NCBI GenBank assembly: GCA_013372875.1
Contig: JABXIW010000145.1
Location: forward strand, 1-6,478
Direction: 5' to 3'
Source: Gammaproteobacteria bacterium
GTDB taxonomy: Bacteria > Pseudomonadota > Gammaproteobacteria > Enterobacterales > Kangiellaceae
DNA length: 6,478 bases
Below are positions 1 to 6,452 of this stretch, one piece after another (the stretch's first letter is position 1; every line of letters starts with the position of its first letter). The position numbers and the translations under genes were made by a program. The notes under the pieces are model-generated. The model saw only the letters and a list, made by a program, of their open reading frames with translations, did no database searches and was not told the DNA's origin.

Positions 1-423
1 GAGCAAGGTCGTGGTTTTGCGGTAGTCGCGGATGAAGTGAGAACGCTTGCCAAACGAACTCAAGAGTCCACAACAGAGATCAAATCTGCGATTGAGAGCA
101 TTCAACATGGCAGTAAGTCTGCGGTTTCTGCGTTGGAGAAAGGCAACGAGATGTCTACAGGGACAGTCACTTTGCTTGGAACGGCGCTTGAGAGCATTCA
201 GCAATTAGAGTCGTTGATCCAAGATGTTGTAGAAAGAAATCAACAGATAGCCGTCGCCATCGAAGAGCAGGTCTACGTCACGGATGAAATCAATGAGAAC
301 ATCCAATCGCTCAATTTGAAATACAGCGAGTCGTATGATCTGATGACAGAAACCAACCAGATGAACAGCAGAGTGCAAAACTGTACGAATGAACTCTCTG
401 ACATGATAAAAAAATTCGCATAA
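1..423 (+). CDS. Methyl-accepting chemotaxis protein, C-terminal part (5' truncated by window)
   Basis: The reading frame is open from the first base and ends at TAA 421-423, giving 140 residues of a longer protein. It opens with [20 protein letters not shown], the highly conserved tip of the MCP cytoplasmic hairpin that contacts CheA and CheW. The rest is a helical heptad-rich stretch that would form the descending arm of the signalling coiled coil, containing acidic/Gln pairs of the kind that can be methylated or deamidated. The protein ends in SDMIKKFA with no CheR-docking pentapeptide (NWETF type). The GTG at 37 lies inside the conserved tip and is not a real start. Sensor and membrane domains lie outside the window, so the ligand is unknown. 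Family assignment is very secure. Confidence 0.95.
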   Translation, partial: EQGRGFAVVADEVRTLAKRTQESTTEIKSAIESIQHGSKSAVSALEKGNEMSTGTVTLLGTALESIQQLESLIQDVVERNQQIAVAIEEQVYVTDEINENIQSLNLKYSESYDLMTETNQMNSRVQNCTNELSDMIKKFA

Positions 424-480
424 GCAGCGGAAGTAAATGGCTTAGTGCTTCTCTAAATAAAGCATAGGGTAGGAGCAAAT

Positions 481-654
481 ATGGTTACGCAAAATACCAA
501 CTTTTCCCCGGAGCAACCAAAAAATAAAAAAGACGAGCAACAGAATGTAGCAATAGTTGAATTCAATAGCAGTGTGCTCAGCAGGCAATCGACGGATTTT
601 TTGACTCATGAAGAGTTAAAAATGTTGGAAGCCGTGATAGGTATCGCTTTTTAG
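481..654 (+). CDS. Small hypothetical protein, 57 aa
   Basis: I do not recognise this protein. The ATG at 481 is preceded by AGGAG at 471-475, a 5-nt spacing, which is the best-looking ribosome binding site in this part of the window. The frame runs to TAG 652-654. The N-terminal half is polar and Lys/Gln/Asn-rich (PKNKKDEQQ), followed by a short hydrophobic-polar stretch (NVAIVEFNSSVLSRQ) and an acidic amphipathic tail (THEELKMLEAVIG). There is no signal peptide, membrane helix or cysteine motif. It starts 57 nt after the chemotaxis receptor and is followed by a terminator, so it may be the last gene of that transcript or have its own promoter. I see no convincing promoter in the gap. It could also be the remnant of a larger gene. 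Confidence 0.55.
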   Translation: MVTQNTNFSPEQPKNKKDEQQNVAIVEFNSSVLSRQSTDFLTHEELKMLEAVIGIAF

Positions 655-697
655 CTTTTATCATTCATCAGTTGTATTAAAGCAATGAAAGTGAAAA

Positions 698-727
698 GAA
701 AGCCGTTGATGAACAACGGCTTTTTTG
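698..727. terminator. Rho-independent terminator, probably bidirectional
   Basis: An 8-bp perfect stem, AGCCGTTG (701-708) with CAACGGCT (714-721), has a 5-nt loop and is followed by a run of T to 726, which would end transcription from the chemotaxis/small-gene side. Read on the - strand, the same hairpin is followed by TTTCTTTTC, a usable though interrupted U-tract. It could therefore also end the leftward regulator mRNA, whose stop codon lies about 40 nt away. The stem is almost identical to the terminator at 6415-6445. Confidence 0.85.
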
Positions 728-766
728 TCAATAAAATCTGTTGAAAAGTAGTGGGGAATCAACTGA

Positions 767-1630
767 TTAAATGATACGTTGTTGACCTTCTAATACTCTA
801 GATTTTATCAATGCTCGCATCGCTCCATGCCTTTTACAGTTCACTTTTCGTTGGTGATATGCGATTTGATATTGAATAAAGCAAGCGCTAAAAGGGGAAG
901 TAAAATGCTTAATATTAAAGGTTTTTCCCCATTTCTTTGCCAAAGATAGTGGAATGACTCCGATGCAGTCGCTTTGAGCTACGTGGGTGAGAATGCCCAA
1001 ATAGTTAGATGTGATAGAATCGATATTGTTTGATTTGACGATCAAGCCCAAATGTTTTTCAAACTCAGTATCAAAACTCCATTTACTGGCAAGTACGCAA
1101 TGTTTTTCGTCGCTTAACATCTCGGTGGAGATGTGATCGTTAATCCTTGGGTGACCGTTTCGACATATAACAACACAAGGCTCTCGACAAACGTCTTCCA
1201 CTATAATTGACGCTTCTCTGCTTTCAATATCCCCCAGTAGTAAATCCGCTTCATTGCTGTAAAGCAGAGAGAATAAATGGTTTTCGCTTAATGTTGACTC
1301 GTGAAAAAAGACATTTTCAAGCTTGGATAGCTGAGCCGGATAGATATTTGAACAGTAAACATTGTAGGGAGCAGGTTGGGTGATCACGCTATCGATTACA
1401 CTCAGCGCTTGTTGTAGTTGAGGCAGCCATTTCTGGGCCGTGCTGGTTAGCTCAATATTTCGCCCTCGTTTCGTAAATAACTTTGTGTTTGTTGTGCGCT
1501 CTAGTCGTTTAATGGAAGCACTTATCGCTGGCTGAGTTACACCTAATTTATCCGCCGCTTTCGTATAAGAAAAGCACTCGGCCACCACAATAAATGTATT
1601 GATTAAGTTTAGGTCAATGGCTTTGGACAT
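767..1630 (-). CDS. LysR-type transcriptional regulator (downstream of the sulfatase)
   Basis: This is a DNA-binding regulator of the LysR family, 287 aa from the chosen start. Residues 5-65 form the winged helix-turn-helix: IDLNLINTF at the front, the helix-turn-helix at about 22-44 (AADKLGVTQPAISASIKRLE), then LFTKRGRNIELT. The remainder is the two-lobed effector-binding domain, including the CVVICRNGHP and IGVIPLSLAKKWG strands usual for the family. The frame extends upstream to an ATG at 1702, adding 24 residues. I chose the ATG at 1630 because LysR proteins normally begin a few residues before the DLNLL-like segment and because the 1702 ATG sits in an RNA hairpin loop without a clear ribosome site. 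The Shine-Dalgarno at 1630 is weak (GAG, 6-nt spacing). The gene is co-directional with the sulfatase, 93 nt downstream, with no obvious promoter of its own, so co-transcription is plausible. The effector is unknown. Confidence 0.9.
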   Translation of the reverse strand: MSKAIDLNLINTFIVVAECFSYTKAADKLGVTQPAISASIKRLERTTNTKLFTKRGRNIELTSTAQKWLPQLQQALSVIDSVITQPAPYNVYCSNIYPAQLSKLENVFFHESTLSENHLFSLLYSNEADLLLGDIESREASIIVEDVCREPCVVICRNGHPRINDHISTEMLSDEKHCVLASKWSFDTEFEKHLGLIVKSNNIDSITSNYLGILTHVAQSDCIGVIPLSLAKKWGKTFNIKHFTSPFSACFIQYQIAYHQRKVNCKRHGAMRALIKSRVLEGQQRII

Positions 1631-1681
1631 CTTGAACTCGAGTAATGAATTGTTGGGGAAATCAACGGGAGTGAGAAGTGA

Positions 1682-1715
1682 CTCCTGAGCCACTATTAAC
1701 ATGATGACTCAGGAG
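1682..1715 (-). other. Intercistronic mRNA stem-loop between sulfatase and LysR gene
   Basis: CTCCTGAG (1682-1689) and CTCAGGAG (1708-1715) are perfect inverted repeats. On the - strand transcript the pairing extends inward through two G-U wobbles to a 12-bp stem with a 10-nt loop (arms 1704-1715 and 1682-1693). It starts 8 nt after the sulfatase stop codon. No U-tract follows, so it is not a standard intrinsic terminator. An mRNA-stabilising 3' end, a processing site or a partial terminator that lowers regulator expression are the likely options. An operator for a DNA-binding protein is also possible. Confidence 0.5.
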
Positions 1716-1723
1716 ATTTATCG

Positions 1724-4093
1724 CTATTGAACGATAGAGGTTGTGACTTGTTCAATTTTTTGATTGAACTCGAATGGTGCTTGGTAGTCTTTACTCACCG
1801 CGCCACCTTCATCTTCACCAATACCCACGCCATCGTCGAGCGAGAACAAGCGGCTGTTTGTGTTAGGGATAAGTTTCTTCTCAACAAGCTTATCGTTCAC
1901 GTAGAGATAAACGTTACCGCCTTTACCTCTGCCAGCTGCGTTACCTTTACCACCTTGGCCGTTCTCGTCGTAACGGAATGCCACTTTAATCTCGTTCTTG
2001 CCTTCTTTTAGTTTAGAACCAGAGACTTTAGTGTACTCGTAGGTTAACCAGTTATATTCGAAGGTTGGGACGCCATTTTTCACATATAGCGTCCAACCAC
2101 CGAAGTTACCGCCTTGCGCGATAATCACACCGTTAGTCTTTGACGCATTGTCTGTTGAAATGTCCGCAACAATATCAAACGATTTATTTTTGATATTTAA
2201 GAAAGAGTTTTCAGGGATGCCTCTTGCACCTTCATAAAGCGTGAGGCTCTTCTTACCAAACAGAGCATCAGGTCGACCCGCAATTTCTGCGTTCATACGT
2301 TCAATTGTCCGATCATCGATAGGGTAGACATGGTTTTTCTCTGCTTCTTTATCGAATAGCTTCTTCAGCTCCTCAAGCTTTTGAGGGTTAGATTTTGCTA
2401 AGTCGTTGGCTAAAGAGAAATCTTTCGTTGTGTCGTACAATTCCCATTTATCATCTTGTAGGTCTCTAAACTTGGTTGCCCCCTCAGTTAAAGCCCAGTG
2501 AGTAACACGCGCTAGCCACCCTTCGTGATAGATGGCACGGTTACCTCCCAGTTCGAAATATTGAGGTTTGTGTCGTGTTTGTGCTTTTGTTTCCTTAAAT
2601 GTATTAGTGAAGCTCACGCCTGCCATCGGGATTTGCTCAACACCATCGACTTCTTTTGGAACTGGTAAATTAGCGGCTTCTAGTACTGTCGGAGCAATAT
2701 CTACAACATGAGACCATTGATCGCGCAAAGGCTGGCCTTTGTTATCGATTCCCGCAGGCCAACTCACGACCATACCATTTCGAGTGCCACCAAAGTCTGA
2801 AGACATTCCCTTCGTCCAAGTAAATGGAGAGTCACCCGCTACGGCCCAGCCTGAAGCGTAGTGTGGGAAGCTATCTGGTCCGCCTAGCTTATCGATGTTT
2901 TCTAGCACGCGGTTAGGATCTTCCGTGATGAGGTTATAGAACGCCAGTGAGTTGAAGCTACCGTTACGGTTGCCTTCTGCGCTCGCACCGTTATCGCCGA
3001 CAATGTAGAAGATTAAGGTATTATCGAATTCACCATTTTTCTTGAGTGTGTCGATGACTCGACCGATCTCATGGTCAGTGTGTGCTAAGAAGCCTGCATA
3101 AACTTCCATTTGGCGTTCGAAGACACGTTTTTCATCAGATGAGAGAGAATCCCAACGAGGCACAAAGTCTGGCATTGGTGGCAAAACCGTATCTTGTGGA
3201 ATAATGCCTAACTTCTTCTGACGTTCAAACGACTCTTGTCTTAGTTTGTCCCAGCCCATTGAGAACTTGCCTTTGAACTTATCAATCCATTCTCTTGGGG
3301 CCTGATGAGGGGCGTGTGCGGCACCCGGAGCGTAGTAAGCGAAGAACGGTTGGTCAGCATTATAGCTGTGCTGCAGGTTCAACCATTCAATAGTTTGGTC
3401 GGTCATATCTGCTGTGAAGTGATAGTTCTTTTTACGTGGCGTTTTAATGCGCGTATTACCGTCAATCAACACGGGTTGGAACTGGTCGGTTTCACCACCG
3501 AAGAAGCCGTAGAATTTGTCGAAACCCACTTCAGAAGGCCAAAGCGTTTGGTTACCTGCGGGCCCTGTCTCCCAAGCCGGAATTTCGTGGTTTTTACCAA
3601 ACATTGCCGTGCTGTAACCGTTATATTTCAAAATTTTTGGTAGGGCAGCGATGTAGTTTGGTCGAACGCTTGTATTACCAGGGAAGGCCGTCGATGTTTC
3701 CGCAATTGAACCCATATTATTTTGGTGATGATTGCGGCCAGTAAGCAAGGCAGTTCGAGTTGCAGAGCTTACGCCGGTTGTATGGAATTGGTTATAGATA
3801 AGACCTTGTTTAGCCAACGCATCAAGTGTTGGCATATCAACTGCGCCACCAAAAAGGGATGACTGACTAAAACCGACGTCATCTAACAAGATAACAAGCA
3901 CGTTAGGTGCATCTTTTGGTGCTGCGATTCGGCGAGTTGGCTCGGGGCGCTGAACATCTCGCACGTCGAGTTGAGTATAAGTTTGGGGCTCAATGTCAGG
4001 AATTGGGAGCTTTGTTCTATCTACCGTTCCTGCCGCAACCAAACACGGAGCGAGCGCTCCGGTGATGGTCACCGTTGTTTTCAAAATATCCAT
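1724..4093 (-). CDS. Serine-type sulfatase (arylsulfatase family, formylglycine-dependent), 789 aa
   Basis: This hydrolyses sulfate esters using a formylglycine made after translation. Visible active-site elements are the metal-binding D71-D72 (LVILLDD), the signature S109-S-A-T-R113 followed by TALLTGR, K167/H169 (FGKNHE), H260 and H263 (AHAPH), the second metal pair D367-N368 (GDNG), and K428 before GGTR. The residue to be converted is serine, as in Klebsiella AtsA, not cysteine, which fits a radical-SAM maturase next door. The sulfatase fold covers about residues 60-600. Residues about 635-780 form a beta-rich extension resembling lectin/ConA-like sandwiches, seen in long sulfatases of about 780 aa, with a Gly-rich loop at 711-727. 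The N-terminus (about 5-22) is hydrophobic and probably a Sec signal, but weakly charged. The ATG lies 7 nt after the maturase stop, and an AAGG 10 nt upstream overlaps the end of that gene, so translation is probably coupled. The substrate is unknown; 'aryl' is a family label only. Confidence 0.95.
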   Translation of the reverse strand: MDILKTTVTITGALAPCLVAAGTVDRTKLPIPDIEPQTYTQLDVRDVQRPEPTRRIAAPKDAPNVLVILLDDVGFSQSSLFGGAVDMPTLDALAKQGLIYNQFHTTGVSSATRTALLTGRNHHQNNMGSIAETSTAFPGNTSVRPNYIAALPKILKYNGYSTAMFGKNHEIPAWETGPAGNQTLWPSEVGFDKFYGFFGGETDQFQPVLIDGNTRIKTPRKKNYHFTADMTDQTIEWLNLQHSYNADQPFFAYYAPGAAHAPHQAPREWIDKFKGKFSMGWDKLRQESFERQKKLGIIPQDTVLPPMPDFVPRWDSLSSDEKRVFERQMEVYAGFLAHTDHEIGRVIDTLKKNGEFDNTLIFYIVGDNGASAEGNRNGSFNSLAFYNLITEDPNRVLENIDKLGGPDSFPHYASGWAVAGDSPFTWTKGMSSDFGGTRNGMVVSWPAGIDNKGQPLRDQWSHVVDIAPTVLEAANLPVPKEVDGVEQIPMAGVSFTNTFKETKAQTRHKPQYFELGGNRAIYHEGWLARVTHWALTEGATKFRDLQDDKWELYDTTKDFSLANDLAKSNPQKLEELKKLFDKEAEKNHVYPIDDRTIERMNAEIAGRPDALFGKKSLTLYEGARGIPENSFLNIKNKSFDIVADISTDNASKTNGVIIAQGGNFGGWTLYVKNGVPTFEYNWLTYEYTKVSGSKLKEGKNEIKVAFRYDENGQGGKGNAAGRGKGGNVYLYVNDKLVEKKLIPNTNSRLFSLDDGVGIGEDEGGAVSKDYQAPFEFNQKIEQVTTSIVQ

Positions 4094-4100
4094 TTATTGA

Positions 4101-5339
4101 TTACCTTTTATTAGAGGGTGTTAGGATTAAAGGGCCGTCTAATGCTTGCATGACATAGCTTGCTGGATAGCCATGAGCTAAGAGCGTCGTCATTGCTTGC
4201 AAATACTTTTGTACTGAGCTGAAAAAATAGAAATAACCATCACAAAGGACGTTTTCATGCTCACCAGTGTCGGAGAGATAGCGATGTTTTGGGCAGCCGC
4301 CGTTGCAGAGAGACAAGAACTGGCATTGTTTACATCGCATAGATAAGCGGGATTCTTTATTGAACTGAAGTTCGTGATTCAACGACATCTCGTGTAACGA
4401 TGTTTCGAATACATTGCCGAGTTTCGACTCCGGGTAGGCGACATGGTCACAGAAATAAACGTCGCCATTTGCTTCAACGGCATAAGACGAGCCGCATTTT
4501 TTTGCATGAATACAGTTTGGCGAGGGGTTGCCAAGGTATTGTGTTAATGCTTGTTCAAAGTTCGAAATGAAGACTTTTCCCACATCTTGAGAAACCCAAA
4601 GATGAAATACGTCGGTGAGAAAACGTCCGTATTCTTTGGCATCAACAGACCAAGCGATAGGTTCGTATTTCTGAGGATCTGTATGGTGTTTGTCTGTCGA
4701 GAAAATCAGATTGCTACCAAAGTGCTGGCCACGAGCTTGCTCTGTTTCTAACGGAGAAGATTCGACAAGAGGTGAGAACTGAATATGTTTCACCTTATTC
4801 TTTCGGAAAAATGAATAGATAGCCTCAGCATGTTTGCAATACTCTTTGGTCACACATGCCAAAACGTTGTATTCAACGTTCATTTTTTGTAGAAGCTTTA
4901 ATGCAGAAAAGCTTTCTTTAAAAGCACTTTTTCCTTGTTTGGTTCGGTATTTTTCTTGAAGCCACTCAGGTCCATCTAAACTTAATCCAACCAAGAAGTT
5001 ATTTTCTCGAAAGAATCGGCACCAATCACTGTTTAATTTAGAACCATTGGTTTGAATTGTGTTCTTTATTAATTTGCCGTTAGCGTATTGCTTTTGAAAC
5101 TCAACAGCCTTTTCAAAAAAATCAATGCCTATCAATGTAGGTTCTCCACCGTGCCATGCGAACTCGACAATAGGCGTATCTTGGCTAGAAATATAATTTT
5201 TAATATAAGTCTCTAGCGTTTCTATATTCATTGATTTTTTAGATTTTAAGAGCAGGTCCTTCTCTAAATAAAAACAATATTGACAATCATAGTTGCATTT
5301 TGAGCCAACAACTTTCACTGTAGTATGTAAACCAGCCAT
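4101..5339 (-). CDS. Anaerobic sulfatase-maturating enzyme (radical SAM/SPASM, AtsB/ChuR type)
   Basis: This enzyme oxidises the active-site serine or cysteine of a sulfatase to formylglycine with a 5'-deoxyadenosyl radical, acting in the cytosol before export. From the chosen ATG the protein is 412 aa. The radical-SAM cluster is C15-x3-C19-x2-C22 (CNYDCQYC), with HGGEP at 63-67 for SAM binding. The SPASM region holds all eight expected auxiliary-cluster cysteines: C276, C282, C297, C336, C339, C345, C349 and C366. D298, directly after C297, matches the catalytic base known from the clostridial enzyme (Asp277). The frame could start 8 codons earlier at a TTG (5363). I prefer ATG 5339 because it places the first cysteine at residue 15, as in the clostridial protein, although its ribosome site is weak. 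It is first in the leftward operon, immediately before its presumed substrate. No aerobic formylglycine-generating enzyme is visible. Confidence 0.95.
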   Translation of the reverse strand: MAGLHTTVKVVGSKCNYDCQYCFYLEKDLLLKSKKSMNIETLETYIKNYISSQDTPIVEFAWHGGEPTLIGIDFFEKAVEFQKQYANGKLIKNTIQTNGSKLNSDWCRFFRENNFLVGLSLDGPEWLQEKYRTKQGKSAFKESFSALKLLQKMNVEYNVLACVTKEYCKHAEAIYSFFRKNKVKHIQFSPLVESSPLETEQARGQHFGSNLIFSTDKHHTDPQKYEPIAWSVDAKEYGRFLTDVFHLWVSQDVGKVFISNFEQALTQYLGNPSPNCIHAKKCGSSYAVEANGDVYFCDHVAYPESKLGNVFETSLHEMSLNHELQFNKESRLSMRCKQCQFLSLCNGGCPKHRYLSDTGEHENVLCDGYFYFFSSVQKYLQAMTTLLAHGYPASYVMQALDGPLILTPSNKR

Positions 5340-5400
5340 AAGGGATTCTTCTACTCCAACCAAGATGGAACTAGTTTAATTAATATGTTCTTGTCCACAA

Positions 5401-5438
5401 TTGATAATAGTGATACTTGATACTTATCAAAATTGATA
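5401..5438. promoter_or_regulatory. Putative operator: three TTGATA repeats at 16-bp period plus a palindrome
   Basis: TTGATA occurs at 5401-5406, 5417-5422 and 5433-5438, exactly 16 bp apart. A further TGATA lies at 5411-5415. The middle copy forms the palindrome TTGATACTTATCAA (5417-5430), and the outer copies share AATTGATA 32 bp apart, close to three helical turns. The site lies between the divergent maturase and LysR genes, as expected for a LysR-type regulator that controls its neighbour and itself. That this protein binds here is inference; AT-richness makes some repetition likely by chance, but the exact spacing is notable. Confidence 0.5.
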
Positions 5439-5445
5439 TTATGTT
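5417..5445 (+). promoter_or_regulatory. Candidate sigma-70 promoter for the divergent LysR gene
   Basis: TTGATA (5417-5422, 5 of 6 to the -35 consensus) is separated by 17 bp from TATGTT (5440-5445, 4 of 6 to the -10 consensus), about 30 nt before the LysR start. The -35 is the middle TTGATA repeat, so a regulator bound to the repeats would block it, suggesting autorepression. On the opposite strand I find only a weak -10-like TATTAA near the maturase and no good -35, consistent with an activator-dependent promoter. Confidence 0.4.
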
Positions 5446-5474
5446 TTTAGGGAGCGTTGTGAGAGAGTTTAGAC

Positions 5475-6428
5475 ATGATATTTAACTATAACTTACTGAA
5501 ACCGTTGGCGTTACTGTTGGAAACAAAAAGTATCACAGCAACAGCAAACCAAATGTCGACAAGTGCTTCTGCGGTGAGCCGAACTCTAAGAAGCTTAAGG
5601 GAAATATTTCAGGATGAATTACTTACCAGAAAAAACGGCAGGATGGAGCTAACGCCAAAAGCAATCTCCATACGTGCCAAACTCAATAATATTATTCATG
5701 ATATTGATGAATTAACTGAGGATATGTCTTTTGATCCATCGACATCAGATATAAAAATCAATATAGCGATGAATAGTTACATCGCATATTGGCTAGCCCC
5801 AGAAATAATTCAATACTTTTCAGAGAACGCGCCGAATATAGAATTAACCATTGAAGATTGGAATGAGTTAACGCCAGATCGAATTAATAATCATCTCGTT
5901 CATTTTGGAATTCATTATTTTCCATTAAATTTAAATAAAAACTTGGTCCAAAGAAAAGTCGGAAAAGATATGTCGGTTATGGTCTGTAGAAAAGATCATC
6001 CAATTAATAACGAGTCAATATCCTTGGAGACAATCGCGTCTTATCCTCTGGCTATCCACTTGCAAAAGCATTGGAATGAGCGGCAAGATAAACTCTCAAG
6101 ATTGCTGTTAAGTCACGGTATTGACTTCAAAGTAAAACTTAAAACGACGCATATCAGTGTCATTATTAATGCCGTTGAGACGACAGACTTATTGTTTCCT
6201 TGTTCAATATATATAGCAGAACAGTTGGATGAAAAATTTAGCTACGTTACTTCAAGCGATGAGGTGTTTCTGCCGGTGCTAGAGAAAGAGTTTGGCTTTA
6301 TATACGACAAGGCCTACAAAAATGATCCTATGATTGTGTGGTTACACAGTACCATTTCTAAGCTGATGAATGACTTTCTAGATGTGTATAACAAGAAGTT
6401 TGACAGTAGATACGAAAAAAGCCGTTGA
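5475..6428 (+). CDS. LysR-type transcriptional regulator, divergent from the maturase-sulfatase operon
   Basis: A 317-aa LysR family regulator. Residues 4-65 carry the winged helix-turn-helix, with the recognition region at about 20-41 (ITATANQMSTSASAVSRTLR) and then ELLTRKNGRMELTPKA. The effector-binding domain starts near residue 92 (IKINIAMNSYIAYWLAPEI) and runs to the C-terminus. The ATG is preceded by GAGAGAG (5461-5467) at 7 nt spacing and fits the usual LysR N-terminus. It faces away from the maturase across a 135-bp gap with the TTGATA repeats, the classic layout for a regulator of the neighbouring operon, so it is the best candidate activator of sulfatase expression. The gene is visibly more AT-rich than the sulfatase, which may indicate a different history. 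Its TGA (6426-6428) lies inside the stem of the terminator. The inducer is unknown. Confidence 0.92.
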   Translation: MIFNYNLLKPLALLLETKSITATANQMSTSASAVSRTLRSLREIFQDELLTRKNGRMELTPKAISIRAKLNNIIHDIDELTEDMSFDPSTSDIKINIAMNSYIAYWLAPEIIQYFSENAPNIELTIEDWNELTPDRINNHLVHFGIHYFPLNLNKNLVQRKVGKDMSVMVCRKDHPINNESISLETIASYPLAIHLQKHWNERQDKLSRLLLSHGIDFKVKLKTTHISVIINAVETTDLLFPCSIYIAEQLDEKFSYVTSSDEVFLPVLEKEFGFIYDKAYKNDPMIVWLHSTISKLMNDFLDVYNKKFDSRYEKSR

Positions 6429-6445
6429 TAATCAACGGCTTTTTT
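6415..6445. terminator. Bidirectional rho-independent terminator
   Basis: Perfect inverted repeat with 14-bp arms: six A (6415-6420), GCCGTTGA, a TAA loop, TCAACGGC, then six T (6440-6445). The A-run and T-run give a U-tract in both directions, so it can end the LysR mRNA from the left and the tRNA transcript from the right. The LysR stop codon lies within the left arm of the stem. Confidence 0.9.
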
Positions 6446-6452
6446 CTAAATG

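Noticed and set aside
1631..1702. 24-residue N-terminal extension of the downstream LysR protein
   Set aside because: LysR proteins rarely carry such an extension; the upstream ATG is in a hairpin loop without a good ribosome site, so the start at 1630 was preferred.
1727..2011. 94-codon open frame on the + strand
   Set aside because: It lies wholly antisense to the sulfatase C-terminal coding region, whose conserved domain structure explains the sequence; no ribosome site or recognisable protein.
3305..3643. 112-codon open frame on the + strand
   Set aside because: Antisense shadow inside the sulfatase catalytic domain; composition follows the opposite codons and the product resembles nothing.
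4551..4751. 66-codon open frame on the + strand
   Set aside because: Antisense to the maturase between its radical-SAM and SPASM parts, with no supporting signals.
5340..5363. TTG start giving an 8-residue longer maturase
   Set aside because: The ATG at 5339 puts the first cluster cysteine at residue 15 as in the characterised clostridial enzyme, and TTG starts are uncommon; the longer form is not excluded.
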